From NCBI GenBank assembly GCA_963720805.1, contig CAVRGT010000001.1:124001-188000 (forward strand): DNA of 64,000 bases, read 5' to 3'. The notes under the pieces were generated by a model, which saw nothing but the letters and a program-made list of their open reading frames with translations, did not search any database and was not told the origin of the DNA. Both the position numbers and the translations under genes were made by a program. Source of the DNA: VRUE01 sp963720805 (GTDB lineage: Bacteria > Actinomycetota > Thermoleophilia > Solirubrobacterales > 70-9). The first letter of the stretch is position 1; each line of letters begins with the position of its first letter. This document shows, piece by piece, positions 1-8,568 of the stretch.

Positions 1-489
1 GCCGAGCTCGAACGCTACCCCGAGCTGGTCGCTGACTTCGACCACGTGGTCCTCGTCGACCCGCCGCCGAGCCCGGACCTCTTGGCGCTCGCTTTGCGCA
101 GCCCGGTGGAGGGCGGTTACCTGCACCGCGTCTGGGGCGAGGCCGAGTGGCGCTTCGCGCTCAGCGCTGCGGCGGCGCAGCTGGCCCAGCGCCCGACCCT
201 GATCGCGCTCTTCCGGGAGCTGCGCGAGGCGGGCGAGGCGAGTGGGGAGGAGCTGCGGGCGGCCCTGGCCGGCAGTGCGCCGCAGGCGCGCAGTCCCGAG
301 ACCGCCGCCCGCTGTTTCCGCATTCTCGGCGAGCTTGGGCTGGTGCAGGGAGAGCCCGCCGGCGGCGGCGGGGTGGTGGGGGTCGTATCCTCAGAGGGGA
401 CAGATCTGGAGCGCTCGGCGTCATACCGCGCCTACAGCGCCCGCCACGAGGAGGCCCGCCAATACCTCGAAGCACACAGACAACCGTAG
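1..489 (+). CDS. recJ: RecJ-like single-stranded-DNA exonuclease, C-terminal fragment
   Basis: The reading frame is already open at base 1, so only the last ~162 residues are present and the catalytic DHH/DHHA1 domains lie outside the window. The visible part has a beta-strand with an acidic-Pro-Pro motif (HVVLVDPPPSP) and then a helical, winged-helix-like tail ending in QYLEAHRQP. RecJ genes often sit directly upstream of relA/spoT, and the next gene here is rel, which is the main reason for the call. RecJ degrades single-stranded DNA 5' to 3' in recombination and mismatch repair. The assignment rests on context and this short tail, so another DHH-family nuclease is possible. Confidence 0.55.
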   Translation, partial: AELERYPELVADFDHVVLVDPPPSPDLLALALRSPVEGGYLHRVWGEAEWRFALSAAAAQLAQRPTLIALFRELREAGEASGEELRAALAGSAPQARSPETAARCFRILGELGLVQGEPAGGGGVVGVVSSEGTDLERSASYRAYSARHEEARQYLEAHRQP

Positions 490-503
490 CCGGCCAGGAG
501 CTC

Positions 504-2729
504 CTGGCTGATCTCTTTGCCGTCGTCGAGGAGTTCGACTCCTCGGCAGGCGCCGGCGATGCCGGCAACGGAAACGGCAGCGATGTCGCCGTCTCGGTGG
601 CGGCGATCGATCGGATCGCGATCAAGCACGCCTTCGACTTCGCCTGCGATCGTCACGCCGACCAGCTGCGCCACTCCGGCGATGAGTTCATCACCCACCC
701 CGTCGGCGTCGCCCAGATCTGCGCCGGCATGCGGCTCGACACCGAGACGCTCTGCGCGGCGCTCCTGCACGACACGGTCGAGGACACCAGCGCCAGCCTG
801 GAGGAGATCCGGGCAGAGTTCGGCGAGGAGATCGCGGCGCTCGTCGACGGCGTCACCAAGCTGACCGGGATCGCCTTCGAGAGCCGCGACGAGCGCCAGG
901 CTGAGAACTACCGCAAGATGATGGTGGCGATGGCCACTGACGTCAGGGTGATCCTGATCAAGCTGGCCGACCGTCTGCACAACATGCGCACGCTGGGCGC
1001 GCTGCCCAAGCAGAAGCAGATGTCGAAGTCGCGCGAGACGCTGGAAATCTACGCGCCGCTGGCCCACCGGCTGGGGATCCACGCGATCAAGTGGGAGCTT
1101 GAGGATCTCGCCTTCGCCACCCTGCATCCGCGCAAGTACGCCGAGATCAAGCAGCTCGTCTCCCAGCAGCGCAACGAACGCGAGGTCTACGTCGACGATG
1201 CGGGCAAATTCCTCTCCGGCGAGCTGCTCGACGTCGGCATCGAGGCCGACATCTCCGGCCGCGCCAAGCACTTCTACTCGATCTACACGAAGATGACCAA
1301 GAAGGGCCGCGAGTTCAACGAGATCTTCGACCTGACCGCGATGCGGGTGATCGTCGGCTCGGTCAAGGACTGCTACGGCGCGATCGGCGTCATCCACTCG
1401 CTCTGGAAGCCCTTGCCCGGGCGCTTCAAGGACTTCGTCGCGATGCCGAAGGCGAACATGTACCAGGCGCTGCACACGACCGTGATCGGCCCCGAAGGCA
1501 AGCCGCTGGAGATCCAGATCCGCACCGAGGAGATGCACAACCTCGCCGAGTACGGGATCGCCGCCCACGTCGCCTATAAGGAGGGCGCCGCCGCCGACCC
1601 GCGCAAGGAGAAGATGACCTGGCTGCGCCAGCTGGTCGAGGCCGAGGGCGAGCAGGACCCGGCCGAGTTCCTCGAGTCGCTCAAGGTCGACCTCTTCGAG
1701 GACGAAGTCTTCGTCTTCACGCCGAAGGGCGAAGTGAAGAACCTCTCGGCCGGCTCGACCCCGCTCGACTTCGCCTACGCCGTCCACACCGACGTCGGCC
1801 ACGCCTGCGTCGGCGCCAAGGTCAACGGCTCGATCGTGCCGCTGCACTACCAGCTGCGCTCCGGCGACATCGTCGAGGTGCTGACCGCGAAGCAGAAGCG
1901 CGGGCCCTCGCGCGACTGGCTGAAGCTGGTGCGGACGAGCCGCGCCCGCAACAAGATCCGCGCCTTCTTCAAGGAGGAGAGTCGCGAGGACGCTGAGAAA
2001 AAGGGCCGCGAAGGGCTGGAGGAAGCGCTGCGCACCCGCGGCCTGCCGATGCAGAAGGTCGCCGCCTCGCCGCTGCTGGTCGACGTGATCCGCGAGATGG
2101 GCTTCCGCAAGGCGACCGAGTTCTACATCGCCCTCGGCCAGGGCAAAGTCTCGACCAAGGCGGTCGCCAACAAGCTGATGCAGCGATTGAAGGCGGGGGA
2201 GGCGGTCGAGGACACCGACCCGCTCGGCCTCGCCGGCGGCCACCGCGAGGACAAGGCGCGGCGGACCAAGGACGCCTCCAACTATGGGATCAGCGTCAAG
2301 GGCGCGGAAAACGTCGCCGTGCGCCTGGCCAAGTGCTGCCGCCCGGTCCCCGGCGACGATATAGCGGGTTATGTATCCCTCGGCCGCGGGATCACGATCC
2401 ACCGCAACGACTGCAAGAACATGAAGGCGCTGAAGCGGGCGCCGGAAAGGTTCGTCGAGGTCAGTTGGGACGGCGACAACGAGTCCTCCTACCGGGTCGA
2501 GCTGCAGATCGACGCCTACGATCGCACCCGCCTGCTCGAGGACCTCTCGCGCACCTTCTCCGAGGCCGGGATCAACATCATCGGCGCCAGCTGCACGACC
2601 AACCACCCGATGGTGAAAAACACCTTCGTGATCGAGGTAGGCGATACCGAGCAGCTGAAACAGTGCATCGCCCGCCTGCGCAACGTCGAGTCGGTCTTCG
2701 ACGCCTACCGGATCACCCCGGCGCCCTAG
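504..2729 (+). CDS. rel: Bifunctional (p)ppGpp synthetase/hydrolase (RelA/SpoT family)
   Basis: Long RSH enzyme that makes and degrades the stringent-response alarmone (p)ppGpp. In order it shows an HD hydrolase domain (THPVGVAQ, then LLHDTVEDT, with the metal-binding HD pair), a synthetase domain (YQALHTTVIGPEGKPLEIQIR), a TGS domain (VFVFTPKGEVKNL, then DFAYAVHTDVGH), and a C-terminal ACT domain (LEDLSRTFSEAGINI). Both the hydrolase HD and synthetase signatures are present, so it should be bifunctional, as in most actinobacteria. The frame is open far upstream, but that stretch overlaps recJ. CTG504 (used here, about 741 aa) and GTG597 are the plausible starts, and neither has a convincing Shine-Dalgarno at good spacing, so the start is uncertain. 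It begins within ~15-110 bases of the recJ stop, consistent with one operon. Confidence 0.93.
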   Translation: MADLFAVVEEFDSSAGAGDAGNGNGSDVAVSVAAIDRIAIKHAFDFACDRHADQLRHSGDEFITHPVGVAQICAGMRLDTETLCAALLHDTVEDTSASLEEIRAEFGEEIAALVDGVTKLTGIAFESRDERQAENYRKMMVAMATDVRVILIKLADRLHNMRTLGALPKQKQMSKSRETLEIYAPLAHRLGIHAIKWELEDLAFATLHPRKYAEIKQLVSQQRNEREVYVDDAGKFLSGELLDVGIEADISGRAKHFYSIYTKMTKKGREFNEIFDLTAMRVIVGSVKDCYGAIGVIHSLWKPLPGRFKDFVAMPKANMYQALHTTVIGPEGKPLEIQIRTEEMHNLAEYGIAAHVAYKEGAAADPRKEKMTWLRQLVEAEGEQDPAEFLESLKVDLFEDEVFVFTPKGEVKNLSAGSTPLDFAYAVHTDVGHACVGAKVNGSIVPLHYQLRSGDIVEVLTAKQKRGPSRDWLKLVRTSRARNKIRAFFKEESREDAEKKGREGLEEALRTRGLPMQKVAASPLLVDVIREMGFRKATEFYIALGQGKVSTKAVANKLMQRLKAGEAVEDTDPLGLAGGHREDKARRTKDASNYGISVKGAENVAVRLAKCCRPVPGDDIAGYVSLGRGITIHRNDCKNMKALKRAPERFVEVSWDGDNESSYRVELQIDAYDRTRLLEDLSRTFSEAGINIIGASCTTNHPMVKNTFVIEVGDTEQLKQCIARLRNVESVFDAYRITPAP

Positions 2730-2876
2730 CTCCGAGTTAGCCGCAGCGGCAAACAAGCGCCTGACGGATTGGTTAGATCGACGTTTTTTCCTAAAACTCG
2801 TCCGAGCCGGTACCCAAGAGATAGGATGGACCGGCCGGTGGGCCAGACAGGGCGACGGCAGGGGAGGAGAACGGGC

Positions 2877-3257
2877 GTGACGAAGGTGAAAGTGAAATTG
2901 GGCGCATTCGCGGGGGGAATGCTTGCCTGGAAGCAGCAGCGCGACGGCGGCTCCGGAAGCGGAGTGCAGCCGAACTCGGACGACGTCGTCCGGGTGATTC
3001 GTTTTTACCTCCGGGAGAAGGGTGGCGAGGAGGTCGGTTGGGCGTACCCCCAACTGCTCCGACAGGGGCGCCCCGAGGAAGAGGTGGAGGTTGAGCTCGA
3101 GATCGACGACTCACTTTGGGGTCGGATGGAGAGCGAGGCCGAGAGGCAGGATGTGACTGTTACCCAGCTGCTCGAGCACGCGGCGCTCTACTATGCGGCC
3201 GAGCTGGACGCCGGGCGCCTGACCGAGCGCATCCTCGACGAGCTCGACCAGGAATAA
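2877..3257 (+). CDS. Small protein with ribbon-helix-helix-like C-terminus
   Basis: About 126 residues from GTG2877, chosen because GGGGAGGAG lies just upstream; the frame is open back to 2769. The N-terminus reads VKVKLGAFAGG and the middle (DDVVRVIRFYLREKGG) is helical and charged. The last ~55 residues (VEVELEIDDSLWGRMESEA, then VTQLLEHAALYYAAELD) look like a strand plus two helices, as in ribbon-helix-helix DNA-binding or antitoxin proteins. A related small protein (4220-4552) sits on the other side of the ECF sigma gene and shares VKV-LG-FA at the start, ELxLxx(D/V)xxxW and a tail ending in YxAELD. It may regulate or modulate the neighbouring sigma factor. That is inference from position, and no experimentally known family is recognised. 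Confidence 0.6.
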   Translation: MTKVKVKLGAFAGGMLAWKQQRDGGSGSGVQPNSDDVVRVIRFYLREKGGEEVGWAYPQLLRQGRPEEEVEVELEIDDSLWGRMESEAERQDVTVTQLLEHAALYYAAELDAGRLTERILDELDQE

Positions 3258-3262
3258 GGGGC

Positions 3263-3922
3263 TTAGACGCTCGGCGCCACCACCGGCGCCGCGCCAAGTT
3301 CGCTGAGTCGTTCTTGCAGGGTGCGGCGGCCACGGTGGTGAAGGCCGTGCACGGAGCTCTCGGACTTTTTCAGCGTGGTGGCTATTTCAACCGGTGAGAG
3401 ACCGGCGATGTGGCGGAGGATGAGCACCTCGCGCTGATCCTCGGGTAGATCCTCGAGTGCCAGTCGCAGATCGCGCCCGCGCTCCTGACTCATCTGGGCC
3501 TGGCCACTGTCAGTGAGTCGAACTTCCTCGGTCGGCACCGCGCGCCTCGCGCGCAGGTGGTCGAGTGCGGCGTTGCGGGCTACCCGCATGATCCAGGCCG
3601 CGAAGGGGACCTCGCGGGGCTCGTACTTGTTGATCGCCTTGATCAGCTTGGCGAAGATGTTCTGGGTGATGTCTTCAGCCTCGTGATGGTCCTTGACCAG
3701 GCTGTTGACAAAGCGCTGCACGTCCGGGGCATAGCGCACGTAGAGGAAGTGAAGCCCCTCCGTGTTTCCTGCCTTGGCGTGCTCGATCGCCTGCTGAACC
3801 AGCCGGGTGTTACCGGGGTCCGAGGATGCCTCGGCGGTGCGCATGAGGTTATGGGGGCGCAACTCCGTATCGCGACTGGTCACAGCGTCCTCCCGACGCG
3901 TTGATTTGCCTTTTGTCTGCAT
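3263..3922 (-). CDS. ECF-type RNA polymerase sigma factor (sigma-70 family)
   Basis: A 219-residue protein with the two conserved sigma modules. Region 2 has FLYVRYAPDVQRFV, then EDITQNIFAKLIKAI and FAAWIMRVARNAALDHLRAR. Region 4 has LEDLPEDQREVLILRHIAGL followed by the helix-turn-helix VEIATTLKKSESSVHGLHH. The length and the absence of regions 1 and 3 make it an ECF (group 4) sigma. It has a ~40-residue charged N-terminal extension. It is convergent with the small RHH-like gene ending at 3257 (5 bases apart) and divergent from its related gene at 4220. No zinc-finger anti-sigma gene is next to it, so if it is held inactive the partner is unknown; the two small flanking proteins are candidates by position only. 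Confidence 0.93.
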   Translation of the reverse strand: MQTKGKSTRREDAVTSRDTELRPHNLMRTAEASSDPGNTRLVQQAIEHAKAGNTEGLHFLYVRYAPDVQRFVNSLVKDHHEAEDITQNIFAKLIKAINKYEPREVPFAAWIMRVARNAALDHLRARRAVPTEEVRLTDSGQAQMSQERGRDLRLALEDLPEDQREVLILRHIAGLSPVEIATTLKKSESSVHGLHHRGRRTLQERLSELGAAPVVAPSV

Positions 3923-4219
3923 TTCCTGGGCCTCCGACTCTGTTTTGGGGCGAATGGGAATTTCTCCCCAAAGTGCGGAGTCTTCCTCGGTTGCTTATTC
4001 GCAACTACCGAAAAGTACGAAGACCCTTGATCAATGTGCGGAGCGAAGAAATAGTGGCCCTTCGTCTGAAAGTCAATGCCCAATATTCGTCTAAATCTCA
4101 GCCTCAAGGCTCAAGTGGCTGCAAATGCACAGGTATCAGGGGCTGAAGTTAGGAGGATTGAGGAAAACCAGGTGAAAATCTTGGGCATGCTCGGATAGTT
4201 GTTATGTGTGGTGCCCCAC
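3923..4219. other. Divergent intergenic region between sigma factor and small RHH-like gene
   Basis: About 300 bases without a convincing gene and visibly richer in A/T than the surroundings, as expected for a promoter region serving the sigma gene (leftward) and the small gene (rightward). AGGAGG at 4151-4156 is followed by GTG4172, but that frame stops after eight codons (VKILGMLG). This may be a leader peptide or chance. No promoter could be assigned with confidence. Confidence 0.35.
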
Positions 4220-4552
4220 GTGAAAGTCCCTCTCGGAACATTTGCTTGCAACGGAATCGAGGCTCATCTCGATGCCGACCTCGCCGTCGGCGTGCGCGCG
4301 GCGCTGAGCGACTTCACCCAGCGCCTCGAATCTGGCCACGCCTCAGTCGACCTCCCCAGGACGCCGCTGGAGGCCGTCTCAGCCGAACCGGCGAGGGCGG
4401 TGGACCTCCCCGTGGATGAGCCCACCTGGCAGCTCCTACGCCGCGAGGCCAACCGGCAAGGCACGACCGTCAGCCGGCTTGCCGCGCACTCGGTTCTGGT
4501 CTACCTGGCTGAACTGGACCGGCTGACGCCGCCCAGCAACGCGGCGGCTTGA
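4220..4552 (+). CDS. Small protein related to the one at 2877, RHH-like
   Basis: About 110 residues. The start is uncertain. GTG4220 is used because it aligns the N-terminus (VKVPLGTFACNG) with the neighbour's VKVKLGAFAGG; TTG4199, GTG4208 and GTG4211 are in frame upstream and none has a close Shine-Dalgarno. The C-terminal half (AVDLPVDEPTWQLLRREANR, then TVSRLAAHSVLVYLAELDRL) resembles the C-terminal half of the 2877 protein: strand, W at the start of helix 1, a T/V-T-V-S/T turn, and a second helix ending YLAELD. The pair flanks the sigma factor on both sides, which suggests a duplicated accessory or regulatory protein. Function is not known. Confidence 0.55.
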   Translation: MKVPLGTFACNGIEAHLDADLAVGVRAALSDFTQRLESGHASVDLPRTPLEAVSAEPARAVDLPVDEPTWQLLRREANRQGTTVSRLAAHSVLVYLAELDRLTPPSNAAA

Positions 4553-5623
4553 TTAGACGGTCGCGACTTCGCCGCGGGCGGCGCTGAGCACGCTGTCCAC
4601 CGAGGCAACCGGGACCGGTTCCCCCTGGGCGTGCAGTGACTGCTCCAGTGCTTCCAGGCCGAGCACGATCTCGACCCCGAGGCGGCCGTTGGAGATCGGC
4701 GTGGTGCCCTCGCGGATGGCGGAGGCGAAGTCGCTGAGCTCCTGGCCCAGCGGCTCCAGGGCCTGCAGGCGCGGGGCGATCATGTCGCCGGTGCGGTAGG
4801 TGAGGCGGTACTCGCCGAAGTTGGCGGGCGGGGCGTCGAAGTCGAGGCCGCGGTCGTAGATCCGCACCGAGTCGTCAGACGCGGTGTCCTCGTACTGGAC
4901 CATGCGCTTGCTGCCGACCACGTTCATCTGGCGCAGCTTGCGCGGCGCCAGCCAGGAGAGCTGCACGTTGGCCTGGGTGCCGCCCTCGAAGCGCAGGGTG
5001 AGGAAGGCGGTCTCGTGGATGCTCTCGCGGAAGACGCTGCGGCCGTTGGCCGAGACCTCGACCAGCGGCTTGCCGAGCCAGTGCAGCAGGATCGAGAGGT
5101 CGTGCGGCGCCAAGTCGAGCACGACCCCGTCGGGCTGGTAGAGCCCGAGGTTCATGCGCGAGGAGGTGACGAAGTAGATCTCGCCCAGCTCGTCTTCCTG
5201 GATCAGGTCGCGGACCTTGTTGACCGCCGGGCTGTAGAGGAAGGTGTGGCCGGGCATCAGCACCAGGTTGCGCTCCTCGGCCATCGCGACCAGCTGGGCC
5301 GCCTCCTCGGAGCGCCGTGCCAGCGGCTTCTCGACCAGCACGTGCTTGCCGGCTTCCAGGGCGCGGCTGACCAGCGGGAAGTGGGTGTGGGGCGGGGTCG
5401 CGATCGCGACCGCCTCGACCCGCGGGTCGGCCAGCGCGGTGTCGAGCTCGCGCTCGATCCAGACGCCCGGGTGGCGGCGGCGGAAGTCGTCGATGCGGCT
5501 CTCGTCGAGCTCGCAGAGGCCCATCAGCCGGAACTCGGGCCGCTCAACCACGTTGCGAACGATGTTCGGTCCCCAGTAGCCGTAGCCGACGACCATCGTG
5601 CCGATCGCACCTGCTGGATTCAT
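4553..5623 (-). CDS. Gfo/Idh/MocA-family oxidoreductase
   Basis: A 356-residue NAD(P)-dependent sugar oxidoreductase. The N-terminal Rossmann fold carries VVGYGYWGPNIVRN (dinucleotide loop), and the family lysine motif is HVLVEKPLARRSEEA near residue 95. The C-terminal half is the predicted alpha/beta substrate domain, containing LDLAPHDLSILLHWLG with the usual catalytic-region His. These enzymes oxidise or reduce sugar nucleotides or inositols, and WlbA-type members make 3-keto UDP-GlcNAc uronate. It overlaps the upstream sugar transferase by four bases (ATGA), so the two are translationally coupled and presumably act on the same glycan. The exact substrate cannot be read from sequence. A second, more distant family member lies at 7509. 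Confidence 0.88.
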   Translation of the reverse strand: MNPAGAIGTMVVGYGYWGPNIVRNVVERPEFRLMGLCELDESRIDDFRRRHPGVWIERELDTALADPRVEAVAIATPPHTHFPLVSRALEAGKHVLVEKPLARRSEEAAQLVAMAEERNLVLMPGHTFLYSPAVNKVRDLIQEDELGEIYFVTSSRMNLGLYQPDGVVLDLAPHDLSILLHWLGKPLVEVSANGRSVFRESIHETAFLTLRFEGGTQANVQLSWLAPRKLRQMNVVGSKRMVQYEDTASDDSVRIYDRGLDFDAPPANFGEYRLTYRTGDMIAPRLQALEPLGQELSDFASAIREGTTPISNGRLGVEIVLGLEALEQSLHAQGEPVPVASVDSVLSAARGEVATV

Positions 5624-6303
5624 GCTGCCCCCCTTCTGGCCAGCACCGTGAGGGGCGTGCGGGCGAGGATTGAAAGATCAAGAAGCAAGGAACGGCGCTC
5701 GGCGTATTCGATGTCGAGCCGGACCATTTCCTCGTAAGTGCGCTCGTTGCGGCCGCTGACCTGCCAGAGACCGGTCAGCCCGGGCTTGACGGCGAAGCGG
5801 TCCAGGTACCAGCTCGGGTACTCCGTGACCTCGTAAGGGATCGCCGGTCGCGGGCCGACCAACGACATCTCGCCGCTGAGCACATTGAAGAGCTGCGGCA
5901 GCTCGTCGAGGCTCCAGCGCCTGATCCAGCGGCCGACCGGGGTGATCCGGTCATCGACAGCGAGCTTGTAGAGGTTCTTGCGCCCGCCGTTTGCCGCCTG
6001 GCCTTTGATCAGCGCGGTGACGTAATCGCGGTGGCCCCCCGGATCGGCGTCGGTGCGCATGCTGCGGAACTTGAAGATCGTGAACTCGCGCTCTGCGTAG
6101 CCAACGCGACGCTGGCGAAAGAGGGAGGGCCCACGGCTGTCGAGGCGGATCGCGATCGCGAGGGCGAGCAGCAGCGGCGAGAACAAGACGATCATCGTGC
6201 CGGCGACCGTGAGGTCGAGCAGCCGCCTGGCGATGGCCGGCAGCAGAGGTTCACCCGCTGCGCGGTCGAGGGGCTGCTCGTGGGTGAGTTCGTGTGCCTC
6301 CAT
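5620..6303 (-). CDS. Polyprenyl-phosphate sugar-1-phosphate transferase (initiating)
   Basis: About 227 residues from ATG6303; the frame is open to 6552, but that extension would overlap the divergent epimerase promoter. One N-terminal membrane segment (LLDLTVAGTMIVLFSPLLLA) is followed by the bacterial sugar transferase domain: FRQRRVGYAEREFTIFKFRS, SLDELPQLFNVLSGEMSLVG, then GPRPAIPYEV and KPGLTGLWQVSGRN. This is the WbaP/WecP-like C-terminal catalytic domain without the long multi-pass N-terminus, similar in size to PglC-type enzymes. It loads the first sugar phosphate onto undecaprenyl phosphate at the inner face of the membrane and so starts repeat-unit assembly. It is coupled to the downstream oxidoreductase and divergent from the 2-epimerase. 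Confidence 0.9.
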   Translation of the reverse strand: MEAHELTHEQPLDRAAGEPLLPAIARRLLDLTVAGTMIVLFSPLLLALAIAIRLDSRGPSLFRQRRVGYAEREFTIFKFRSMRTDADPGGHRDYVTALIKGQAANGGRKNLYKLAVDDRITPVGRWIRRWSLDELPQLFNVLSGEMSLVGPRPAIPYEVTEYPSWYLDRFAVKPGLTGLWQVSGRNERTYEEMVRLDIEYAERRSLLLDLSILARTPLTVLARRGAA

Positions 6304-6445
6304 ATCGCTATTGGACAAACGGCCGCGGGCCGCCAGCACTTGCGCCACCCACGAGAGGGAAGTCGGAAAAAAGATCCAGTCGGAAAACTTTTGGGCGGAG
6401 TTCCTCAGGCACGCAAAAACTGGGCCGCTCGCCCGTTGATTGGCA

Positions 6446-7516
6446 ATGGCACCCAGGATCGTCTCCATCATCGGTTCCCGGCCCGAGATCGTGCAGGCGG
6501 CGCCGCTCTCGCTCGCCTTCAACGGCTGCGTCGAAGAGATCCTGGTCCACACCGGCCAGCACTACGACCCGGCGATCTCCGATCTGCAGATCGCCGACCT
6601 GCGCCTGCCGCTGCCCGAACACAACCTCGGCGTCGGCTCGCTACCCAATGGCGAGCAGCGTCGCCGTCGCGCAGGAGCGGATCGCGCGGGTGATCGAGTG
6701 CGAGCGGCCCGACGCCGTCCTCGTCCGCGGTGACACCAACGCGACGATCGCCGGCGCGCGCGCCGCCGTTGCGGCCGGGCGTGCCGCTGCTTCACGTCGA
6801 GGCCGGCCTGCGCAGCTACCGCGACGACATGCCCGAGGAGGCCAACCGGATCGAGACCGACCGGCTCTCCGACCTGCTCTTCGCGCCCTGCGAGCACGCC
6901 CGTCAAACACTTCTCGCCGAGGGCATCGAGGGCGACGGTCAAGGTGACCGGCGACGTCCTCGCCGACATCCTGCTCTCCACCCGCGACCGCCTCGGCGAG
7001 GGCGTGCGAGGAGGGCGAGTACGTGCTCGCCACCGTCCACCGCAACTACAACACCGACTCGCCCGAGCGGCTCGCTGCCGTGCTCGCCTGCCTGCAGGCG
7101 GCCGAGCATCGCGTGATCTTGCCGCTGCACCCGCGCACCCGCAAGAGCCTCGAGACCTGGGGCCTCGCCGTGCCCGCCAACGTCGAGGTGCGCGACCCGG
7201 TCACCTACACCGAGATGCTCGCGCTGGAGCGCGACGCCGTCGCGATCGCCACCGATTCCGGCGGCGTCCAGCGCGAGGCCTACCTCTGGGGCGTCCCCTG
7301 CATCACGATGCGCGAGGAGACCGAGTGGATCGAGACCGTCTCGACCGGCTGGAACACCCTGGTCGGCGTCGACGCGGAGCAGCTTCGCGCGCCGCCCTGG
7401 CCAAGCCGCTGCCGCAGGAGCGGCCGCCGATCTTCGGCGACGGCAACGCCGCCGAGCGGATCGCCGAGCTGACCGTGGCCCATCTCGAGCCCGCCGTGGA
7501 GGGGTCCGTTGTCTGA
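6446..7516 (+). pseudogene. wecB: UDP-N-acetylglucosamine 2-epimerase (WecB-like), frame broken several times
   Basis: The protein can be followed from ATG6446 to the stop at 7514, but only by changing frame about five times (near 6650, 6775, 6940, 7015 and 7395). Family landmarks are intact and in order: IIGSRPEIVQAAPLS, HTGQHYDPAIS, RGDTNATIAGA, LLHVEAGLRSYRDDMPEEAN, LATVHRNYNTD, IATDSGGVQREAYLWGVPC. The non-hydrolysing epimerase converts UDP-GlcNAc (or its diacetamido uronate) to the manno isomer. Since every conserved block survives with good codon bias, single-base sequence errors are likelier than decay. The next gene starts at TTG7509 inside the stop region. WlbD/WbpI-type specificity would suit the nearby oxidoreductase, but plain UDP-ManNAc synthesis is equally possible. 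Confidence 0.8.
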
Positions 7517-8568
7517 GCAGCTGCGCATCGGCGTCATCGGCTGTGGGCGCATGGGCGGCTTCCACGTCCGCAACTACTCGCAGATCGATTGCGCGCAGCT
7601 TGTCGCGGTCGCCGAGCCGAGCGAGGTCGCGCCGGCGGCGCGCACCGCGGGAACCGGTGCGGTCGAGTACGACGACTGGCGCGAGCTGATCGAGTTCGGC
7701 GCCGACGAACTCGACGCGGTCTCGGTCGCCTGCCCCTCCGAGTGCCACGCCGAGGTCGCGCTCGAGGCGCTCGCCGCAGGCCTGCACGTGCTGGTCGAGA
7801 AGCCGATCGCGACCACCCTGCCCGGATGCCCTGCGCATGCGCGGCGGCGGCGATGGAGGCCGATCGCAAGCTGATGGTCGGCCACGTCGAGCGCTTCAAC
7901 CCGGCCGTCGCGAAGCTGCGCGAGCTGGTCGCCGACGGCCGGCTCGGCAACATCTACCGCGCCCACGCGACCCGGGTCGGGCCGCTGCCGGCGCGGATCC
8001 AGGACACCGGCGTCGCGATCGACCTCGCCACCCACGACCTCGACGTGATGCAGCACGTGCTCGATCGCCAGATCGGCGAGATCTACGCCGACGGCGGCCG
8101 CTTCCTGCACGGCTCCCAGGAGGACCTGCTGACCTGCCTGGTCCGCTTCGGACGCCGGACGCCGGCGACACGCTCGGCCTGCTCGACGTCAACTGGCTGA
8201 CCCCGGAGAAGAAACGCGAGATCGCCCTGATCGGCGAGAACGGCCTGCTGCGCGCCAGCTACATCACCCAGGACGTCTGGTTCGTCGAGTCGCCCAGCGC
8301 GCCGCTGCACTGGGACGGGCTCTCGATGCTGCGCGGCGACGGCGAGGGGGCCGCGGTGCGGTTCTCGCTCGCCAAGGCCGAGCCGCTGCGCGCCGAGCTC
8401 GAAGCCTTCTGCCGCTGCGTGCTCGACGACACGCCCGAGCCGGTCAGCGCCCACGACGGCGTCAAGGCGCTTGCCGCCGCGCTGGCGATGCGCGAGTCCG
8501 CTGCGGTCCGCCGCCCGGTCGAGCTGCTCGACATTCCCGCCCCGCGGCCGCTGGAGGTATTGGCGTGA
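7509..8568 (+). pseudogene. Gfo/Idh/MocA-family oxidoreductase, frame broken
   Basis: It begins at TTG7509 overlapping the epimerase stop. Reading: LRIGVIGCGRMGGFHVRNYS (Rossmann loop), LHVLVEKPIATTL (family lysine), then KLMVGHVERFNPAV, IDLATHDLDVMQHVL, and the C-terminal domain from DTLGLLDVNWLTPEKK to the stop at 8568. The frame changes near 7820-7845 (net two bases, e.g. an extra C in CTGCCCGG and another just after ATGC) and again near 8150. The ~350-residue length is normal for the family. The conserved GHVERFNP motif is typical of WlbA-like UDP-GlcNAc(A) 3-dehydrogenases, which fits its position behind a UDP-GlcNAc 2-epimerase; that specificity is inference. Confidence 0.78.

Noticed and set aside
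432..3053. An 873-codon open frame antisense to rel
   Set aside because: It is the shadow of the rel gene in GC-rich DNA: no start context, no domains, repetitive Leu/Arg/Val composition. Rel on the plus strand has every family motif.
6446..7516. Programmed ribosomal frameshifting in the 2-epimerase gene
   Set aside because: About five shifts in different directions without slippery sequences or a known precedent; neighbouring genes show the same pattern, so base-call indels explain it better.
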